Shown here piece after piece: positions 44,688 to 53,764 of a DNA stretch of 64,000 nucleotides. A model generated the notes under the pieces. That model was not told the origin of the DNA and did not search any database. It was given only the letters and a program-made list of their open reading frames with translations. Position numbers and translations under genes: made by a program. Within the stretch, counting starts at the first letter, position 1. Each line of letters opens with the position of its first letter. Origin of the DNA: Pseudomonadota bacterium (lineage in GTDB: Bacteria > Pseudomonadota > Alphaproteobacteria > Azospirillales > Azospirillaceae); the NCBI GenBank assembly GCA_023423695.1, contig JAFAFA010000152.1, positions 124,001 to 188,000 of the forward strand, in the 5' to 3' direction.

Positions 44688-46084
44688 TGGAACTCCTTCT
44701 TTCCGACATCCTCTGGGCGGCAGGAATGGGGCTGCTCGGCGCCGTGCTGTTCGCCGCCATCGGGCTGGTGTCCGGCACTGACGAGACCACGACCATTGCG
44801 CCCCTGACCCTGCTGGTCGTCCTGCTGGTCGTCCTGCTGGGCGTACCGCCCGCCGGCGTCTTCACCTTCTTTCTCGCCAGCGCGGTCGCCAAGCACATGA
44901 CCCACGCGGTGCCGACCGCCCTGCTCGGCATCCCCGGCGACACCATGGCGATCCCGCTGATGCAGCAGGCCGGCGTCCTGCGCAATCTCGGCGTGCCGCA
45001 CATCGCCCTGCGCAAAATGGTGTCCGGCGCCATCATCGCCGCCTTCGTCTCCGTTCCTCTGGCGGTGCTGTTCGCCGTCCTGCTGGCTCCATTCGGACCG
45101 GCCATCACCAAGGCGGCACCCTGGATCTTCGTCGCCGCGGCGGTGATCATCGCCTATTTCTCCGCCGGGCGCTGGGCCTCGGTCGTCGCGCTGTTCCCCT
45201 TCGTGCTGGTGATCGTCGCCCTGCAGGGACTGACCGCGAAGTTCGGGGTGAAGCTGAGCATCAGCTATTTCCTGGGCATCGCCATCGGCCCGCTGGTGGC
45301 CGACCTCTTCTCCGTCCTATCGCCGGTCGACCGCAAGCGGATCGCCCGCGAAAAGGTGCGCAGCTTCGCGCTCGCTCCCGACGTCAAGAGCTGGGGCGGC
45401 TATTTCCCGAACCCCTTCAAGGTGCTGGATGCCTCCCAGCTGCGCTGGACGCTGGGCACCGCCGCCGTGTCCAGCGCCACCTTCGTGTTCAGCCCGGTCG
45501 CCATGACCGTTCTGCTGGGCGAGGTGGTGGGCTCGCGCGTCCGCCATGTCTACCATCGCATGACGACGGTGCTGACCGCGCGCAACGGCGTCACGGAATC
45601 GACCTACATCGCCGAGGCGCTGATCCCGCTGATCGCCTTCGGCCTGCCGCTGAGCCCCGTCGCAGCCGGACCTGCCGCGCCGCTGTTCAACGCGCCGCCA
45701 CGCTTCACCGTCGATGCCGCGACCGGGCAGGTCAACAACCTGCACAACCTGATGACCAGCTGGGAATTCCTGGGATACGGCCTGCTGGCGGTCGTCCTGG
45801 CGGCGCTGGTCTCCTACCCCTTCGCGATGAACTATGCCCGCAGCGCCGCGGCCCTGGTCGCCCGCCGGCTGAGCCACGAGGCGATCATCGCCACCTTCTC
45901 CGGCCTGATCCTCGTCATCGGCGTGTGGGAAGGCGGACTGATGGGCCTGCTGGTGATCCTGGCGATCGGTCTGGTGGGCGGGCTGCTCTACCGGACTCTG
46001 GGCTTCAACACCGGGGTCCAGTTCATGGGCTATTACACCGCCGTGCTTACGGTCCCCGCACTCACCAAGCTGTTGGGGGTCTGA
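44687..46084 (+). CDS. TctA-like tripartite transporter permease
   Basis: Membrane protein of 465 residues with about ten to twelve helices in two repeats. The first repeat carries ALLGIPGDTMAIPLM and the second AFGLPLSPVAAGPAAPLF, matching the paired gate motifs of TctA permeases in a diverged form. The start is set by the TGATG overlap with the small membrane protein. No TctC-like binding protein is encoded nearby. Placed after HMG-CoA reductase, it is the natural candidate for mevalonate or related acid uptake (inference). Confidence 0.78.
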   Translation: MELLLSDILWAAGMGLLGAVLFAAIGLVSGTDETTTIAPLTLLVVLLVVLLGVPPAGVFTFFLASAVAKHMTHAVPTALLGIPGDTMAIPLMQQAGVLRNLGVPHIALRKMVSGAIIAAFVSVPLAVLFAVLLAPFGPAITKAAPWIFVAAAVIIAYFSAGRWASVVALFPFVLVIVALQGLTAKFGVKLSISYFLGIAIGPLVADLFSVLSPVDRKRIAREKVRSFALAPDVKSWGGYFPNPFKVLDASQLRWTLGTAAVSSATFVFSPVAMTVLLGEVVGSRVRHVYHRMTTVLTARNGVTESTYIAEALIPLIAFGLPLSPVAAGPAAPLFNAPPRFTVDAATGQVNNLHNLMTSWEFLGYGLLAVVLAALVSYPFAMNYARSAAALVARRLSHEAIIATFSGLILVIGVWEGGLMGLLVILAIGLVGGLLYRTLGFNTGVQFMGYYTAVLTVPALTKLLGV

Positions 46085-46090
46085 AGGCCG

Positions 46091-46127
46091 CGGCGTGCTT
46101 GCGGATCGGGTTTCCGCAAGCACGCCG
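46091..46127. terminator. Perfect 15-bp hairpin between convergent operons
   Basis: CGGCGTGCTTGCGGA pairs perfectly with TCCGCAAGCACGCCG around a seven-base loop, six bases after the permease stop codon and before the end of the minus-strand livF-like gene. It can act on both strands. A short CCTCC/GGGAGG repeat motif follows. Confidence 0.8.
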
Positions 46128-46177
46128 TAACCCCCCTGCCTCCGTTTCGCGGGAGGAGGTCGAGCGGAGAGACCGGA

Positions 46178-46894
46178 TCACACCGCAACCATCTCCATCA
46201 GCCGGGCACGGTCGGCGGACGAGGCCGCTTCGCCCTGAAGCGTGATGCACCCCCGTTCCACCGCGTAGAACCGGTCGGCGACGTCGAGCGCACGGTGGAT
46301 GTTCTGCTCCACCAGCAGGATGGTCAGCCCCGCCCGCTTCAGCTCCGTGATGATCCCGAAAATCTCGTCGACGATCATCGGCGCCAGACCTTCCGTCGGC
46401 TCGTCGATCAGCAGCAGCCTGGCGGTGCCCACCATCACGCGGGCCATCGCCAGCATCTGCTGTTCGCCGCCGGACAGGGTGGTGCCGAGCTGCCGTCGCC
46501 GTTCGGCCAGCCGGGGAAAGCGGGCGAATGCCTGTCCGATCGCCCGCTCGTTGTCCTGACGGGCACGGCCGGGACATTGGTGCAGCCCCAGCCGCAAATT
46601 CTCCTCGACGCTGAGGCCGGGAAAGATGCGGCGATCCTCCGGCACAAGCCCGAGCCCGAGACGTGCGATCGCGTCGGGTGTCTGCCCGGCCAGTTCGACG
46701 CCGCCGTATCGGATCGTCCCGGAACTGGCCGGCACCCAGCCGGCGATGGATTTCAGGATGGTGGTCTTGCCGACACCGTTGCGGCCGAACAGTCCGACCA
46801 CCTCGCCCGGACCGGCCTGGAGGGACACCCCCTGAAGGACATGGCTGAGGCCGTAATGCGCGTGCAGGTTCTCGATGGAAAGCATGGCTGTCAC
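46178..46894 (-). CDS. Branched-chain-type ABC transporter ATPase (LivF type)
   Basis: ATPase of 238 residues with Walker A GRNGVGKTTILKS, signature LSGGEQQMLAMARVM and Walker B LLLIDEPTEGLAP. The GTG at 46894 overlaps the upstream ATPase stop (GTGA); an ATG at 46885 is an alternative start. It is the last gene of the long hmf-like operon and completes a five-subunit Liv-type importer. Confidence 0.92.
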   Translation of the reverse strand: MTAMLSIENLHAHYGLSHVLQGVSLQAGPGEVVGLFGRNGVGKTTILKSIAGWVPASSGTIRYGGVELAGQTPDAIARLGLGLVPEDRRIFPGLSVEENLRLGLHQCPGRARQDNERAIGQAFARFPRLAERRRQLGTTLSGGEQQMLAMARVMVGTARLLLIDEPTEGLAPMIVDEIFGIITELKRAGLTILLVEQNIHRALDVADRFYAVERGCITLQGEAASSADRARLMEMVAV

Positions 46895-47667
46895 CCGTGT
46901 CCGAAATAGGCGGCCTGTACGGCGGGATCGGCGCGCACCACGGCCGGCGGACCCTCGGCGATCTTCCGGCCCTGAGCCATCACGACGACATGGTCCGACA
47001 GGCTCATCACCAAGCCGATGTCATGTTCGATCAGCAGCACCGTCAGGTCGCCGGCCAGCGAGCGGATCAGGGCGCCGGTATCGGCCGTATCGCCGTGGCT
47101 CATGCCCTGGGTCGGCTCGTCCAGCAGCAGCACCCGCGGTTCGGCGGCCAGCGCCACCGCGATCTCCAACCGCCGCTGCTCACCGTGGGAGAGATTGCCG
47201 GCAAGCTCCCCCGCCTTCGCCGACAGGCCGAACCGCTCCAGCAGCGCCTCCGCCTTGGCCAGCGCCCGGCGGCTGTGACCGACCGGACGCAGCGCGTGCC
47301 AGGGCCGTTCCAGCACCTGTGCGGCGATCCGCAGGTTTTCCAGGACCGGCAGCTCGAAGAACAGGTTGGTGATCTGGAAGGACCGCGCCAACCCGGCGGC
47401 GAGCAGCCGGTCGGGCGAGCGCCCGGTGACATCGGCGCCGTCCAGCGTCACCCGTCCGCCGGTGGGGCGGATGGCGCCGCTGATCAGGTTGAACAGCGTG
47501 CTCTTGCCCGCCCCGTTGGGGCCGATGACCGAGGTGATCCGCCCGGCAGCGGCCTCGAATCCGACGCCCGCCACCGCCTGGAGCCCGCCGAAATTCACCG
47601 AAAGGTCGCGCAAGCCCAGCGCGCAGGCGCCGCCGGACGTTGCTGTTCTGAGGGGGGCAGCCATCAT
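46891..47667 (-). CDS. Branched-chain-type ABC transporter ATPase (LivG type)
   Basis: ATPase of 258 residues with Walker A GPNGAGKSTLFNLISG, signature LSHGEQRRLEIAVAL and Walker B VLLLDEPTQGMS. LivG proteins carry a longer C-terminal part than LivF, as here. ATGA overlap with the LivM-type permease gene. Confidence 0.92.
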   Translation of the reverse strand: MMAAPLRTATSGGACALGLRDLSVNFGGLQAVAGVGFEAAAGRITSVIGPNGAGKSTLFNLISGAIRPTGGRVTLDGADVTGRSPDRLLAAGLARSFQITNLFFELPVLENLRIAAQVLERPWHALRPVGHSRRALAKAEALLERFGLSAKAGELAGNLSHGEQRRLEIAVALAAEPRVLLLDEPTQGMSHGDTADTGALIRSLAGDLTVLLIEHDIGLVMSLSDHVVVMAQGRKIAEGPPAVVRADPAVQAAYFGHG

Positions 47668-48704
47668 GGTGTCGCCCTCCCCTGTTCGCTGCGGCGGCTC
47701 AGCCGCGCTAGCAGGGCGCCGACCAGCCCCTTGCGCAGAAAGATGACGGACAGCATGAAGATGACACCCACGACGATCAGGTGATGCTCGGTCCAGGAGC
47801 CGACGACCGAGCGCAGGGCGGTCAGCAGCAGGCTGCCCACCACCGGCCCCACCAGCGTGCCGACGCCGCCGACGATGACGGTGATCACGGCATTGCCGGA
47901 GGTCTCGAAGAACATCAGTTCCGGCGAGACGAAGCCGCGCAGCATCGGGTAGAGCGCCCCGGCCAGTGCCGCGACGCAGGCGGCCAGCACATAGACCGCC
48001 AGCTTGTAGCGCCAGGCGTTAAAGCCGAGGAACGGCACGCGCTTCTCGTTGGCGCGGATGGCGGCAAGCGTCCGGCCGAAGGGTGCATCCATCAGATAGG
48101 CCAGCCCGGCATAGGCCGCCACGGTCAGACCGAGCACCAGCAGGAAGAAGGACAGCGGGTCGGCGGTGTCGAGACTGAACGGTCCGAAACCGACCTGGAT
48201 CTGCGGGATGCCGATCAGCCCGTCCGAGGCGCCCAGCGCATGGGTGTTGTAGACGGACTTGGCCGCGACCTGAGCCAGCCCGAAGGTGATGAGAGCGAAG
48301 TAGACGCCCTTCACCCGGTTGGCGATGACGCCGCCGATCATGCCAGCCACGCCACCCGCCAGCAGGGCCGCCGCCATCGCCAGCCAGAAGCTGGGGGCGA
48401 CGTCGCGCAGGACGAGCGCGGAGACATAGGCGCCCAGCCCGAAATACAGCGCCTGTCCCAACGACAAGAGGCCGGTATAGCCCAGCAGCAGATCGACGCT
48501 CATCGCGAGCCCGGCGAAGATCAGCGCCTCGGTCGCCAGACGCAGGTAAAAGCCGTTGCCGGTCGCCCAGGCGACGACGGCGAATCCCAGCGCCGCCACC
48601 AGGAAGGCCAGCGCCAGCCAATGGACCGGGGCCAGACGGGAAAGCCGGGATGCCGGCTCGGCGCGACCGGGATCGGAGAGGGTGCGCAATGTGGCTTCAG
48701 GCAT
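47664..48704 (-). CDS. Branched-chain-type ABC transporter permease (LivM type)
   Basis: Membrane protein of 346 residues with about ten helices and the family segment GYTGLLSLGQALYFGLGAY; the ATPase-contact loop is AIRANEKRVPFLGFN. The N-terminal 30 residues are polar. Its start overlaps the end of the LivH-type gene by eight bases. Confidence 0.92.
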   Translation of the reverse strand: MPEATLRTLSDPGRAEPASRLSRLAPVHWLALAFLVAALGFAVVAWATGNGFYLRLATEALIFAGLAMSVDLLLGYTGLLSLGQALYFGLGAYVSALVLRDVAPSFWLAMAAALLAGGVAGMIGGVIANRVKGVYFALITFGLAQVAAKSVYNTHALGASDGLIGIPQIQVGFGPFSLDTADPLSFFLLVLGLTVAAYAGLAYLMDAPFGRTLAAIRANEKRVPFLGFNAWRYKLAVYVLAACVAALAGALYPMLRGFVSPELMFFETSGNAVITVIVGGVGTLVGPVVGSLLLTALRSVVGSWTEHHLIVVGVIFMLSVIFLRKGLVGALLARLSRRSEQGRATP

Positions 48705-49590
48705 GTCCCAACCTCCCGAACAGGCCCTGCGGCCGGATCATCAGCACCAGCACCATGATCCCGAACACCAGCGGGTCCGACCAGACCGGCGAGATGTAGA
48801 GGCTGGACAGCGCCTGCACCTGGGTCAGCAGCAGGCCGGCGATCACCGCCCCCTGGATCGATCCCATGCCGCCGACGATCACCACGGTGAAGGCCATCAG
48901 GATGAAGTCGCGCCCCATGGTCGGGAACACGGAGTAGATTGGCGCCAGCAGCACGCCGGACAGGGCGGCCAGCGCCACCCCGAAGGCGAAGGTGCCGGCA
49001 TAGACCCGGCGCACCGGCACGCCCAGCGACGAGGCCATATCCTTGTCGAAGGCCGCCGCCCGCACCATGGCGCCCAGCCCGGTGCGGAAGACCACCAGCC
49101 AGACCGCGGCGATCAGGGCGAGGCCGAAGCCGATCAGGAACAGCCGGTAGTTGGGCAGGAACATGCCGAGGATCTCGGTGCCGCCCTCGATGGGGTTGTC
49201 GGGCCGCTGGGTGTTGGGGCCGTAGACCAGCTTCAGCAGGTCTTCCATGATCATCCCCAGCCCGAAGGTCAGCAGCAGGGTCAGGATGTGGCGGTCGCGG
49301 CTGTGGAAGACCCGTGCGATCAGCCAGCGCTCGGCCAGCCAGCCGATGGGCAGCATCAGCAGTGGCACCAGCACCAGCAGCGCCCAGAAGCCGACCCCCA
49401 GCCCGGCCAGGGTCAGGGCCAGGAAGGCGCCCATGGCGTAGAACTCGCCATGGGCCATGTTGATGACGTCCAGCAGCCCGAAGATGATGGTCAGGCCCAG
49501 CGCCATCAGGACGACGGCAACCCCGAGCGACAGGCCGTTCAGCGCCTGCGGCGCCAGGACGAATTGCAGATAATCGATGAGTTCGGCCAT
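48697..49590 (-). CDS. Branched-chain-type ABC transporter permease (LivH type)
   Basis: Membrane protein of 297 residues with eight or so helices, the family motif FGLLDVINMAHGEFYAMGAF near residue 37 and the coupling loop AAFDKDMASSLGV. The start MAELIDYLQF follows GGGAG by about ten bases; the frame is open much further upstream only because of high GC. Confidence 0.92.
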   Translation of the reverse strand: MAELIDYLQFVLAPQALNGLSLGVAVVLMALGLTIIFGLLDVINMAHGEFYAMGAFLALTLAGLGVGFWALLVLVPLLMLPIGWLAERWLIARVFHSRDRHILTLLLTFGLGMIMEDLLKLVYGPNTQRPDNPIEGGTEILGMFLPNYRLFLIGFGLALIAAVWLVVFRTGLGAMVRAAAFDKDMASSLGVPVRRVYAGTFAFGVALAALSGVLLAPIYSVFPTMGRDFILMAFTVVIVGGMGSIQGAVIAGLLLTQVQALSSLYISPVWSDPLVFGIMVLVLMIRPQGLFGRLGHA

Positions 49591-49616
49591 GGCCGTCGGC
49601 TCCCTGGAAGCGGTCC

Positions 49617-50801
49617 TCAGAAGCGGGTGCACTGGTCGGGGCCGATGGCGGCGTCGCCCGGCACGGTGCCGACCACGTCGAAGCGGGTGCTGCCGCCGTC
49701 CGCCGCGATGCGCACGGCGTACATGTCCTGGACCGCCTGATGGTCGCCGGCCCGCATGGTCTTGGTGCCCTGCGGCGTGCTCCAGCTCAGGCCCTCCATC
49801 GCCTTGCGCAGCGCCTCGGTGTCGGTGCCGCCGGCCTTCTCGACCGCCGCCTTGAAGAAGCCGATCAGGCCATAGCTGTCGGCGCCGTAGAGATCCGGGG
49901 CGGTGTCGTAGGCCTTGCGGAAGGCGGCGACGAAGGCCTTGTTCTCGGGCGTGGCCAGTTCCGCGGAATAGCCGACGCCGGTGACGAAGCCGTCGGCCGC
50001 CTTGCCGATGGCGCCGATGTTCTGGGCGGTCACGGTGCCCGACGCGCCGACGATGGTCAGGTTGCGCAGCAGCCCGTATTCGCTCATCTGCGTCAGCAGC
50101 CGAACGGTGTCGTTGCCGGCGGTGGAGGTGTAGAGCACGCTGGGCCGCGCGGCGCGGAGCTGGCCGAAATACTGCGAGTAATCCTTGCTGCCGAGCGGTG
50201 CGAACACCTCGCCGGTCGATTGCGCCCCGGTCTTCTCCGCCGCCGCCTTGAAGGCCGCGACGGTGGAGCGTCCCATCTCGTAATCGGGGCCGAGATAATA
50301 GACCTTGGCCTTCGGCTTGTCCTTGGCCAGCCATTCCGCCAGAGCCGCCGACTGCTGCCCCGCCCGCGCATTCACCCGGAAGACGTTGGGCGAGCACTTG
50401 TCGGTGGTGATGGCGTCGGAGAACGACACGGTGGTGGCGATCAGCCGGCCGTTGCGCTCGGCGAGCTGGCCGACCGCCAGGGTGGAGCCGGAATTGACGG
50501 TGCCGGTCAGGAAATCGACTTTGTTGACCTGGAACAGCTTCTCCGCCTTCTGGGTGGCGACGGCGGGATTGGCCTCCTCGTCCTCGAACAGAAGTTCGAT
50601 CTGGCGCCCCATGATGCCGCCGGCGGCGTTCACCTCCTTCGTCGCCAGTTCCAGGCCCCAGCGGACCTGCTGGCCGATCGGCGCGTAGGTGCCCGACAGC
50701 GGGGTCACCACCCCGATGCGGATCGGCTCGGCGGCGGACGCGACCCCGCCGAACCCGAGCAGGACGAGCGCGGCGGTGCCGAGAAGCGTGGTCTTGGTCA
50801 T
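49617..50801 (-). CDS. Branched-chain-type ABC transporter substrate-binding protein
   Basis: Periplasmic receptor of 394 residues with a typical signal peptide (MTKTTLLGTAALVLLGFGGV, cleaved after ASA). The mature start EPIRIGVVTPLSGTYAPIG and the segments FVTGTVNSGSTLAV-like and YGADSYGLI belong to the Leu/Ile/Val/amide receptor family (type I fold). Many members bind aromatic or other carboxylic acids and not amino acids. GGGAGGA lies about ten bases upstream. Placed after five furoate-type enzymes, it probably captures that acid (inference). Confidence 0.9.
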   Translation of the reverse strand: MTKTTLLGTAALVLLGFGGVASAAEPIRIGVVTPLSGTYAPIGQQVRWGLELATKEVNAAGGIMGRQIELLFEDEEANPAVATQKAEKLFQVNKVDFLTGTVNSGSTLAVGQLAERNGRLIATTVSFSDAITTDKCSPNVFRVNARAGQQSAALAEWLAKDKPKAKVYYLGPDYEMGRSTVAAFKAAAEKTGAQSTGEVFAPLGSKDYSQYFGQLRAARPSVLYTSTAGNDTVRLLTQMSEYGLLRNLTIVGASGTVTAQNIGAIGKAADGFVTGVGYSAELATPENKAFVAAFRKAYDTAPDLYGADSYGLIGFFKAAVEKAGGTDTEALRKAMEGLSWSTPQGTKTMRAGDHQAVQDMYAVRIAADGGSTRFDVVGTVPGDAAIGPDQCTRF

Positions 50802-50859
50802 GATTTTTGGTTCCTCCCTGTGTTGTCCGTGCTTTGCTGCCCGTGCCGGGAAGCGTCGG

Positions 50860-51684
50860 TCAGACGCCCTTGAAGACCGGCTTGCGCTTCTCATGGAAGG
50901 AGGCGACGCCCTCCTTGAAATCCTCCGAGCCGCGCAGGCGGCCGTAGGCCTGCCCCTCGATCTCGATGGCGCCATTGACCGAGACGTTGTTGCCGCTGTT
51001 CAGCACCCCCTTGATGGTGCGCTGGGCTAGCGGCGAGAAGCCGCGCAGTTCGTCGACCAGGGCGGCCACCGTCGTTTCCAGTTCGGCGTCGGCGACGCAG
51101 TCGGTGACGAAGCCCCAGTCGGCGGCTTGACGGCCGGGGATGCGCTTGGCCCGCATCACCATGTCCTTGGTGCGGCAGATGCCGATCATGTGCAGCAGGC
51201 GGGCCGAGCCGCCGGAACCGGGGATCATGCCGATGCGCATCTCCGGCAGGGCGAACTGCGCGGTCTCCGAGGCGATGCGGAAATCGCAGGCCAGCGACAG
51301 CTCGAAGCCGACGCCGAAGCAATAGCCGCGGACCTGGGCGATCACCGGCTTGCGGCAGCGTTCCGGGGCAGCGATGTTGACGGCGAGTTCCGACACATGT
51401 TCCGCCGGCATCTCCATGAAACCGGCGATGTTGCCGCCGGATGAGAAATTCTCTCCCTCGGCGCGCAGCACGATCACCCGCACCATGGGGTCGCGGTCCA
51501 GCACCTTGAACACGGCGGCGAACTGGTCGCGCTGGAGCATGCTGACGATGTTGAAGGGAGGACGGTGCAGCACGATGTCGGCGCGCTCCAGGGATTCGTC
51601 GATCTCCACGCGGAAGCCGTCAAGGTCGGCGAGCAGGCGGTCGGTGCTGTCGAAACGGTAGGGGGTCACGGTCGTGGACTCCAT
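50860..51684 (-). CDS. hmfE: Crotonase-family hydrolase, 2-oxoglutaroyl-CoA hydrolase (HmfE) candidate
   Basis: Crotonase-fold protein of 274 residues. The oxyanion-hole segments are SSGGNIAGF and GYCFGVGFELSLACDFRIA, and the catalytic Glu is in ALPEMRIGMIPGSGGSARL. In the furoate pathway, HmfE hydrolyses 2-oxoglutaroyl-CoA to 2-oxoglutarate and CoA, feeding the TCA cycle. The assignment rests on its place as the fifth gene after a Mo-hydroxylase trio and an acyl-CoA synthetase. On sequence alone, it could be any enoyl-CoA hydratase. Confidence 0.75.
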   Translation of the reverse strand: MESTTVTPYRFDSTDRLLADLDGFRVEIDESLERADIVLHRPPFNIVSMLQRDQFAAVFKVLDRDPMVRVIVLRAEGENFSSGGNIAGFMEMPAEHVSELAVNIAAPERCRKPVIAQVRGYCFGVGFELSLACDFRIASETAQFALPEMRIGMIPGSGGSARLLHMIGICRTKDMVMRAKRIPGRQAADWGFVTDCVADAELETTVAALVDELRGFSPLAQRTIKGVLNSGNNVSVNGAIEIEGQAYGRLRGSEDFKEGVASFHEKRKPVFKGV

Positions 51685-51699
51685 GGATGAAGGCTGGGT

Positions 51700-53241
51700 T
51701 CAGGAGTGTGTCGGGCTGTTCTCAAGGGCGAATTCGCCGGCCTGGAGCTTGCGGCGCAGGATTTTGCCGACCGGCGATTTCGGGATTTCGTCGAGGAAGA
51801 CGTACTCGCGCGGGCGCTTGAAGTTGGCGAGGCCGGAGGTGCGGCAATGGTCGTCGAGGTCCCTCGCCTCGACGCCATGGGCGCGCTTGACGAAGGCGAC
51901 GACCCGCTGGCCCCAGCGTTCGTCGGGCAGGCCGGCGACCGCGACCTCCAGCACGCCGTCATGCAGGGACAGCACGCTCTCGATCTCGACCGGCGAGACG
52001 TTCTCGCCGCCGGTGATGATCATGTCGTCCACCCGGCCGGTGACGAACAGGTCGCCCTCGGCGTCGAGGAAGCCGATGTCGCCGGTGAAGTACCAGCCGC
52101 CATGCAGCGCCTTGGCGTCGGCGTCCGGCCGCTTCCAATAGCCTTCGAAGGACTCGTCGCCCGACAGGTCGGCGGCGATCTGGCCCTCCTCCCCGGCCGC
52201 GGCACGCTCGCCGGGATCGAAGCTGCCGAGACGGACGATGCGGATGCGCTGATTCAGCGCCGCCTTGCCGGCCGATCCCGGCTTGGCCGGGGCGTTCTGG
52301 TCGATGGTGAAGGTGTAGATCTCGGACGAGCCGTAATGGTTGACGAACAGCTCGGGCCGGAAGGCGGCCTCCAGCCGCTTCAGCAGGCCGTCGGTCATCG
52401 ACGCCCCGGCGAAGCCCAGCTTGCGCACCGACGACACGTCGGTGCCTGCGAATTTCGGGTCGGCCAGCAGGTCGTGATAGAGCGTCGGCACCAGATAGAG
52501 GCAGCTCAGCCGCTCCGCCGCGATCAGCTCCAGCGCTCGGGCCGTGTCGAAGCGGGGCAGGCAGACGAAGCAGCCATCCACCAGCGCCATCGCCAAGAGC
52601 GAGCGCACACCCATCGTGTGGTAGAGCGGCATGACGCCCAGCGTCCGCTCGCCCCGGCGGTAGCAGTTCTGGGCGACATGGGCGACGGCAGCGGCACGCT
52701 CCGTCCGGTGGCGGCGCGGCACGCCCTTGGGCTTGCCGGTGGTGCCGGAGGTGTAGAGGAACAGCGAGACATGCTCCGCCGTGGCGCGGGGCTGCGCCGG
52801 AGCCGGATCGCCGTCCAGCAAATCGGCGAAGCGGCGGTCGCCGGCTTCGACCGGATTGCCGACCGCGATGCGGGGCAGCGCTCGTGCCGCGGCGGAGGTC
52901 CGGACGACGTCGGCCGACACGTCCTGATAGAACAGGGCGCGCACCTCGGCGTCGGGCAGGCAGTAATCCAGCTCGTCGGGCTTCACCCGCCAGTTCAGCG
53001 GCACCACGGCGATGCCGGCCAGTTGGCAGGCCCAATGAATGGTCGCCATCTCCCAATTGTTCTGCAACGCGGTGGCGATGCGGTCGCCGGGGCGCAGGGC
53101 AAGTCGGTCGAAGGCGCCGACCAGCCGGCGGATGCGCTCCAGCCACTGAGCGTAGGTCAGCCGCAGGTCGCCATCGACGATGGCGACCGCGTCGGGGCTG
53201 CGTTCCGCGCTCGCCAGGATGCTGCGGCCGAGGTCAAACAT
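51700..53241 (-). CDS. hmfD: AMP-forming acyl-CoA synthetase, 2-furoyl-CoA synthetase (HmfD) candidate
   Basis: ANL-superfamily ligase of 513 residues: ATP motif LYTSGTTGKPKGVPRR near residue 165, HYGSSEIYTF near 305, hinge GDIGFLDAEG, and catalytic lysine in SPVGKILRRKL near the C-terminus. It activates a carboxylic acid to its CoA thioester through an acyl-adenylate. In the hmf pathway, this is the first intracellular step, furoate to furoyl-CoA. The gene overlaps the iron-sulfur subunit gene by eight bases. A different aromatic or heterocyclic acid cannot be excluded from sequence. Confidence 0.78.
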   Translation of the reverse strand: MFDLGRSILASAERSPDAVAIVDGDLRLTYAQWLERIRRLVGAFDRLALRPGDRIATALQNNWEMATIHWACQLAGIAVVPLNWRVKPDELDYCLPDAEVRALFYQDVSADVVRTSAAARALPRIAVGNPVEAGDRRFADLLDGDPAPAQPRATAEHVSLFLYTSGTTGKPKGVPRRHRTERAAAVAHVAQNCYRRGERTLGVMPLYHTMGVRSLLAMALVDGCFVCLPRFDTARALELIAAERLSCLYLVPTLYHDLLADPKFAGTDVSSVRKLGFAGASMTDGLLKRLEAAFRPELFVNHYGSSEIYTFTIDQNAPAKPGSAGKAALNQRIRIVRLGSFDPGERAAAGEEGQIAADLSGDESFEGYWKRPDADAKALHGGWYFTGDIGFLDAEGDLFVTGRVDDMIITGGENVSPVEIESVLSLHDGVLEVAVAGLPDERWGQRVVAFVKRAHGVEARDLDDHCRTSGLANFKRPREYVFLDEIPKSPVGKILRRKLQAGEFALENSPTHS

Positions 53242-53764
53242 GGGCGACCTCCCCCACCGTCCGGCCGGTGACGTCCATCACGGCGCGGACGATGCCGGCA
53301 TAGCCGGTGCAGCGGCAAAGATGGCCGCTCAGCATGTCGCGTAGCTCCTCTTCGGTTGGCTTGGGATTGCGGTCCAGGTAATCGGTCAGCGACATCAGGA
53401 TGCCGGCGGTGCAGAAGCCGCATTGCAGGGCGTGATGCCGGCGGAATGCCTCCTGGAGCGCGGTCATGCGTCCCTCGTTGGCCTGCGCGAGCCCTTCGAC
53501 GGTGTCGATGCGCCGGCCGTCGGCCTGCACCGCCAGCGTCAGGCAGGCGCGGACCGCCACGCCGTCGATGCGGACGGTGCAGGCGCCGCAGACGCCGTGC
53601 TCGCAGCCGACGCGGGTGCCGTGGGCGCCCAGTTCGTGGCGCAGGAAATCGCTCAGCAGCAGGCGCGGATGGGCGTGCCCGGTGCGCGGCGTGCCGTTCA
53701 GGACGATGGAGACGGCATGTCGCGTCTCGGCCGCCAGCGGCGATGTGGATTTCAGCGGCGGCAT
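53234..53764 (-). CDS. hmfC: [2Fe-2S] subunit of Mo hydroxylase (HmfC/CoxS type)
   Basis: Electron-transfer subunit of 176 residues. The N-terminal plant-type cluster is GCEHGVCGACTV with a distal Cys in RACL. The C-terminal helical cluster has QCGFCTAGILMS and GHLCRCTGY. The layout is that of the small subunit of the xanthine oxidase family, moving electrons from the molybdenum site to FAD. Overlaps on both sides tie it to the FAD-subunit and synthetase genes. Confidence 0.88.
   Translation of the reverse strand: MPPLKSTSPLAAETRHAVSIVLNGTPRTGHAHPRLLLSDFLRHELGAHGTRVGCEHGVCGACTVRIDGVAVRACLTLAVQADGRRIDTVEGLAQANEGRMTALQEAFRRHHALQCGFCTAGILMSLTDYLDRNPKPTEEELRDMLSGHLCRCTGYAGIVRAVMDVTGRTVGEVAHV

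Noticed and set aside
46178..50801. Branched-chain amino acid transport as the role of the Liv-type genes
   Set aside because: The family name alone suggests it, but they are the tail of an operon of acid-CoA enzymes, and many such receptors bind other carboxylates.
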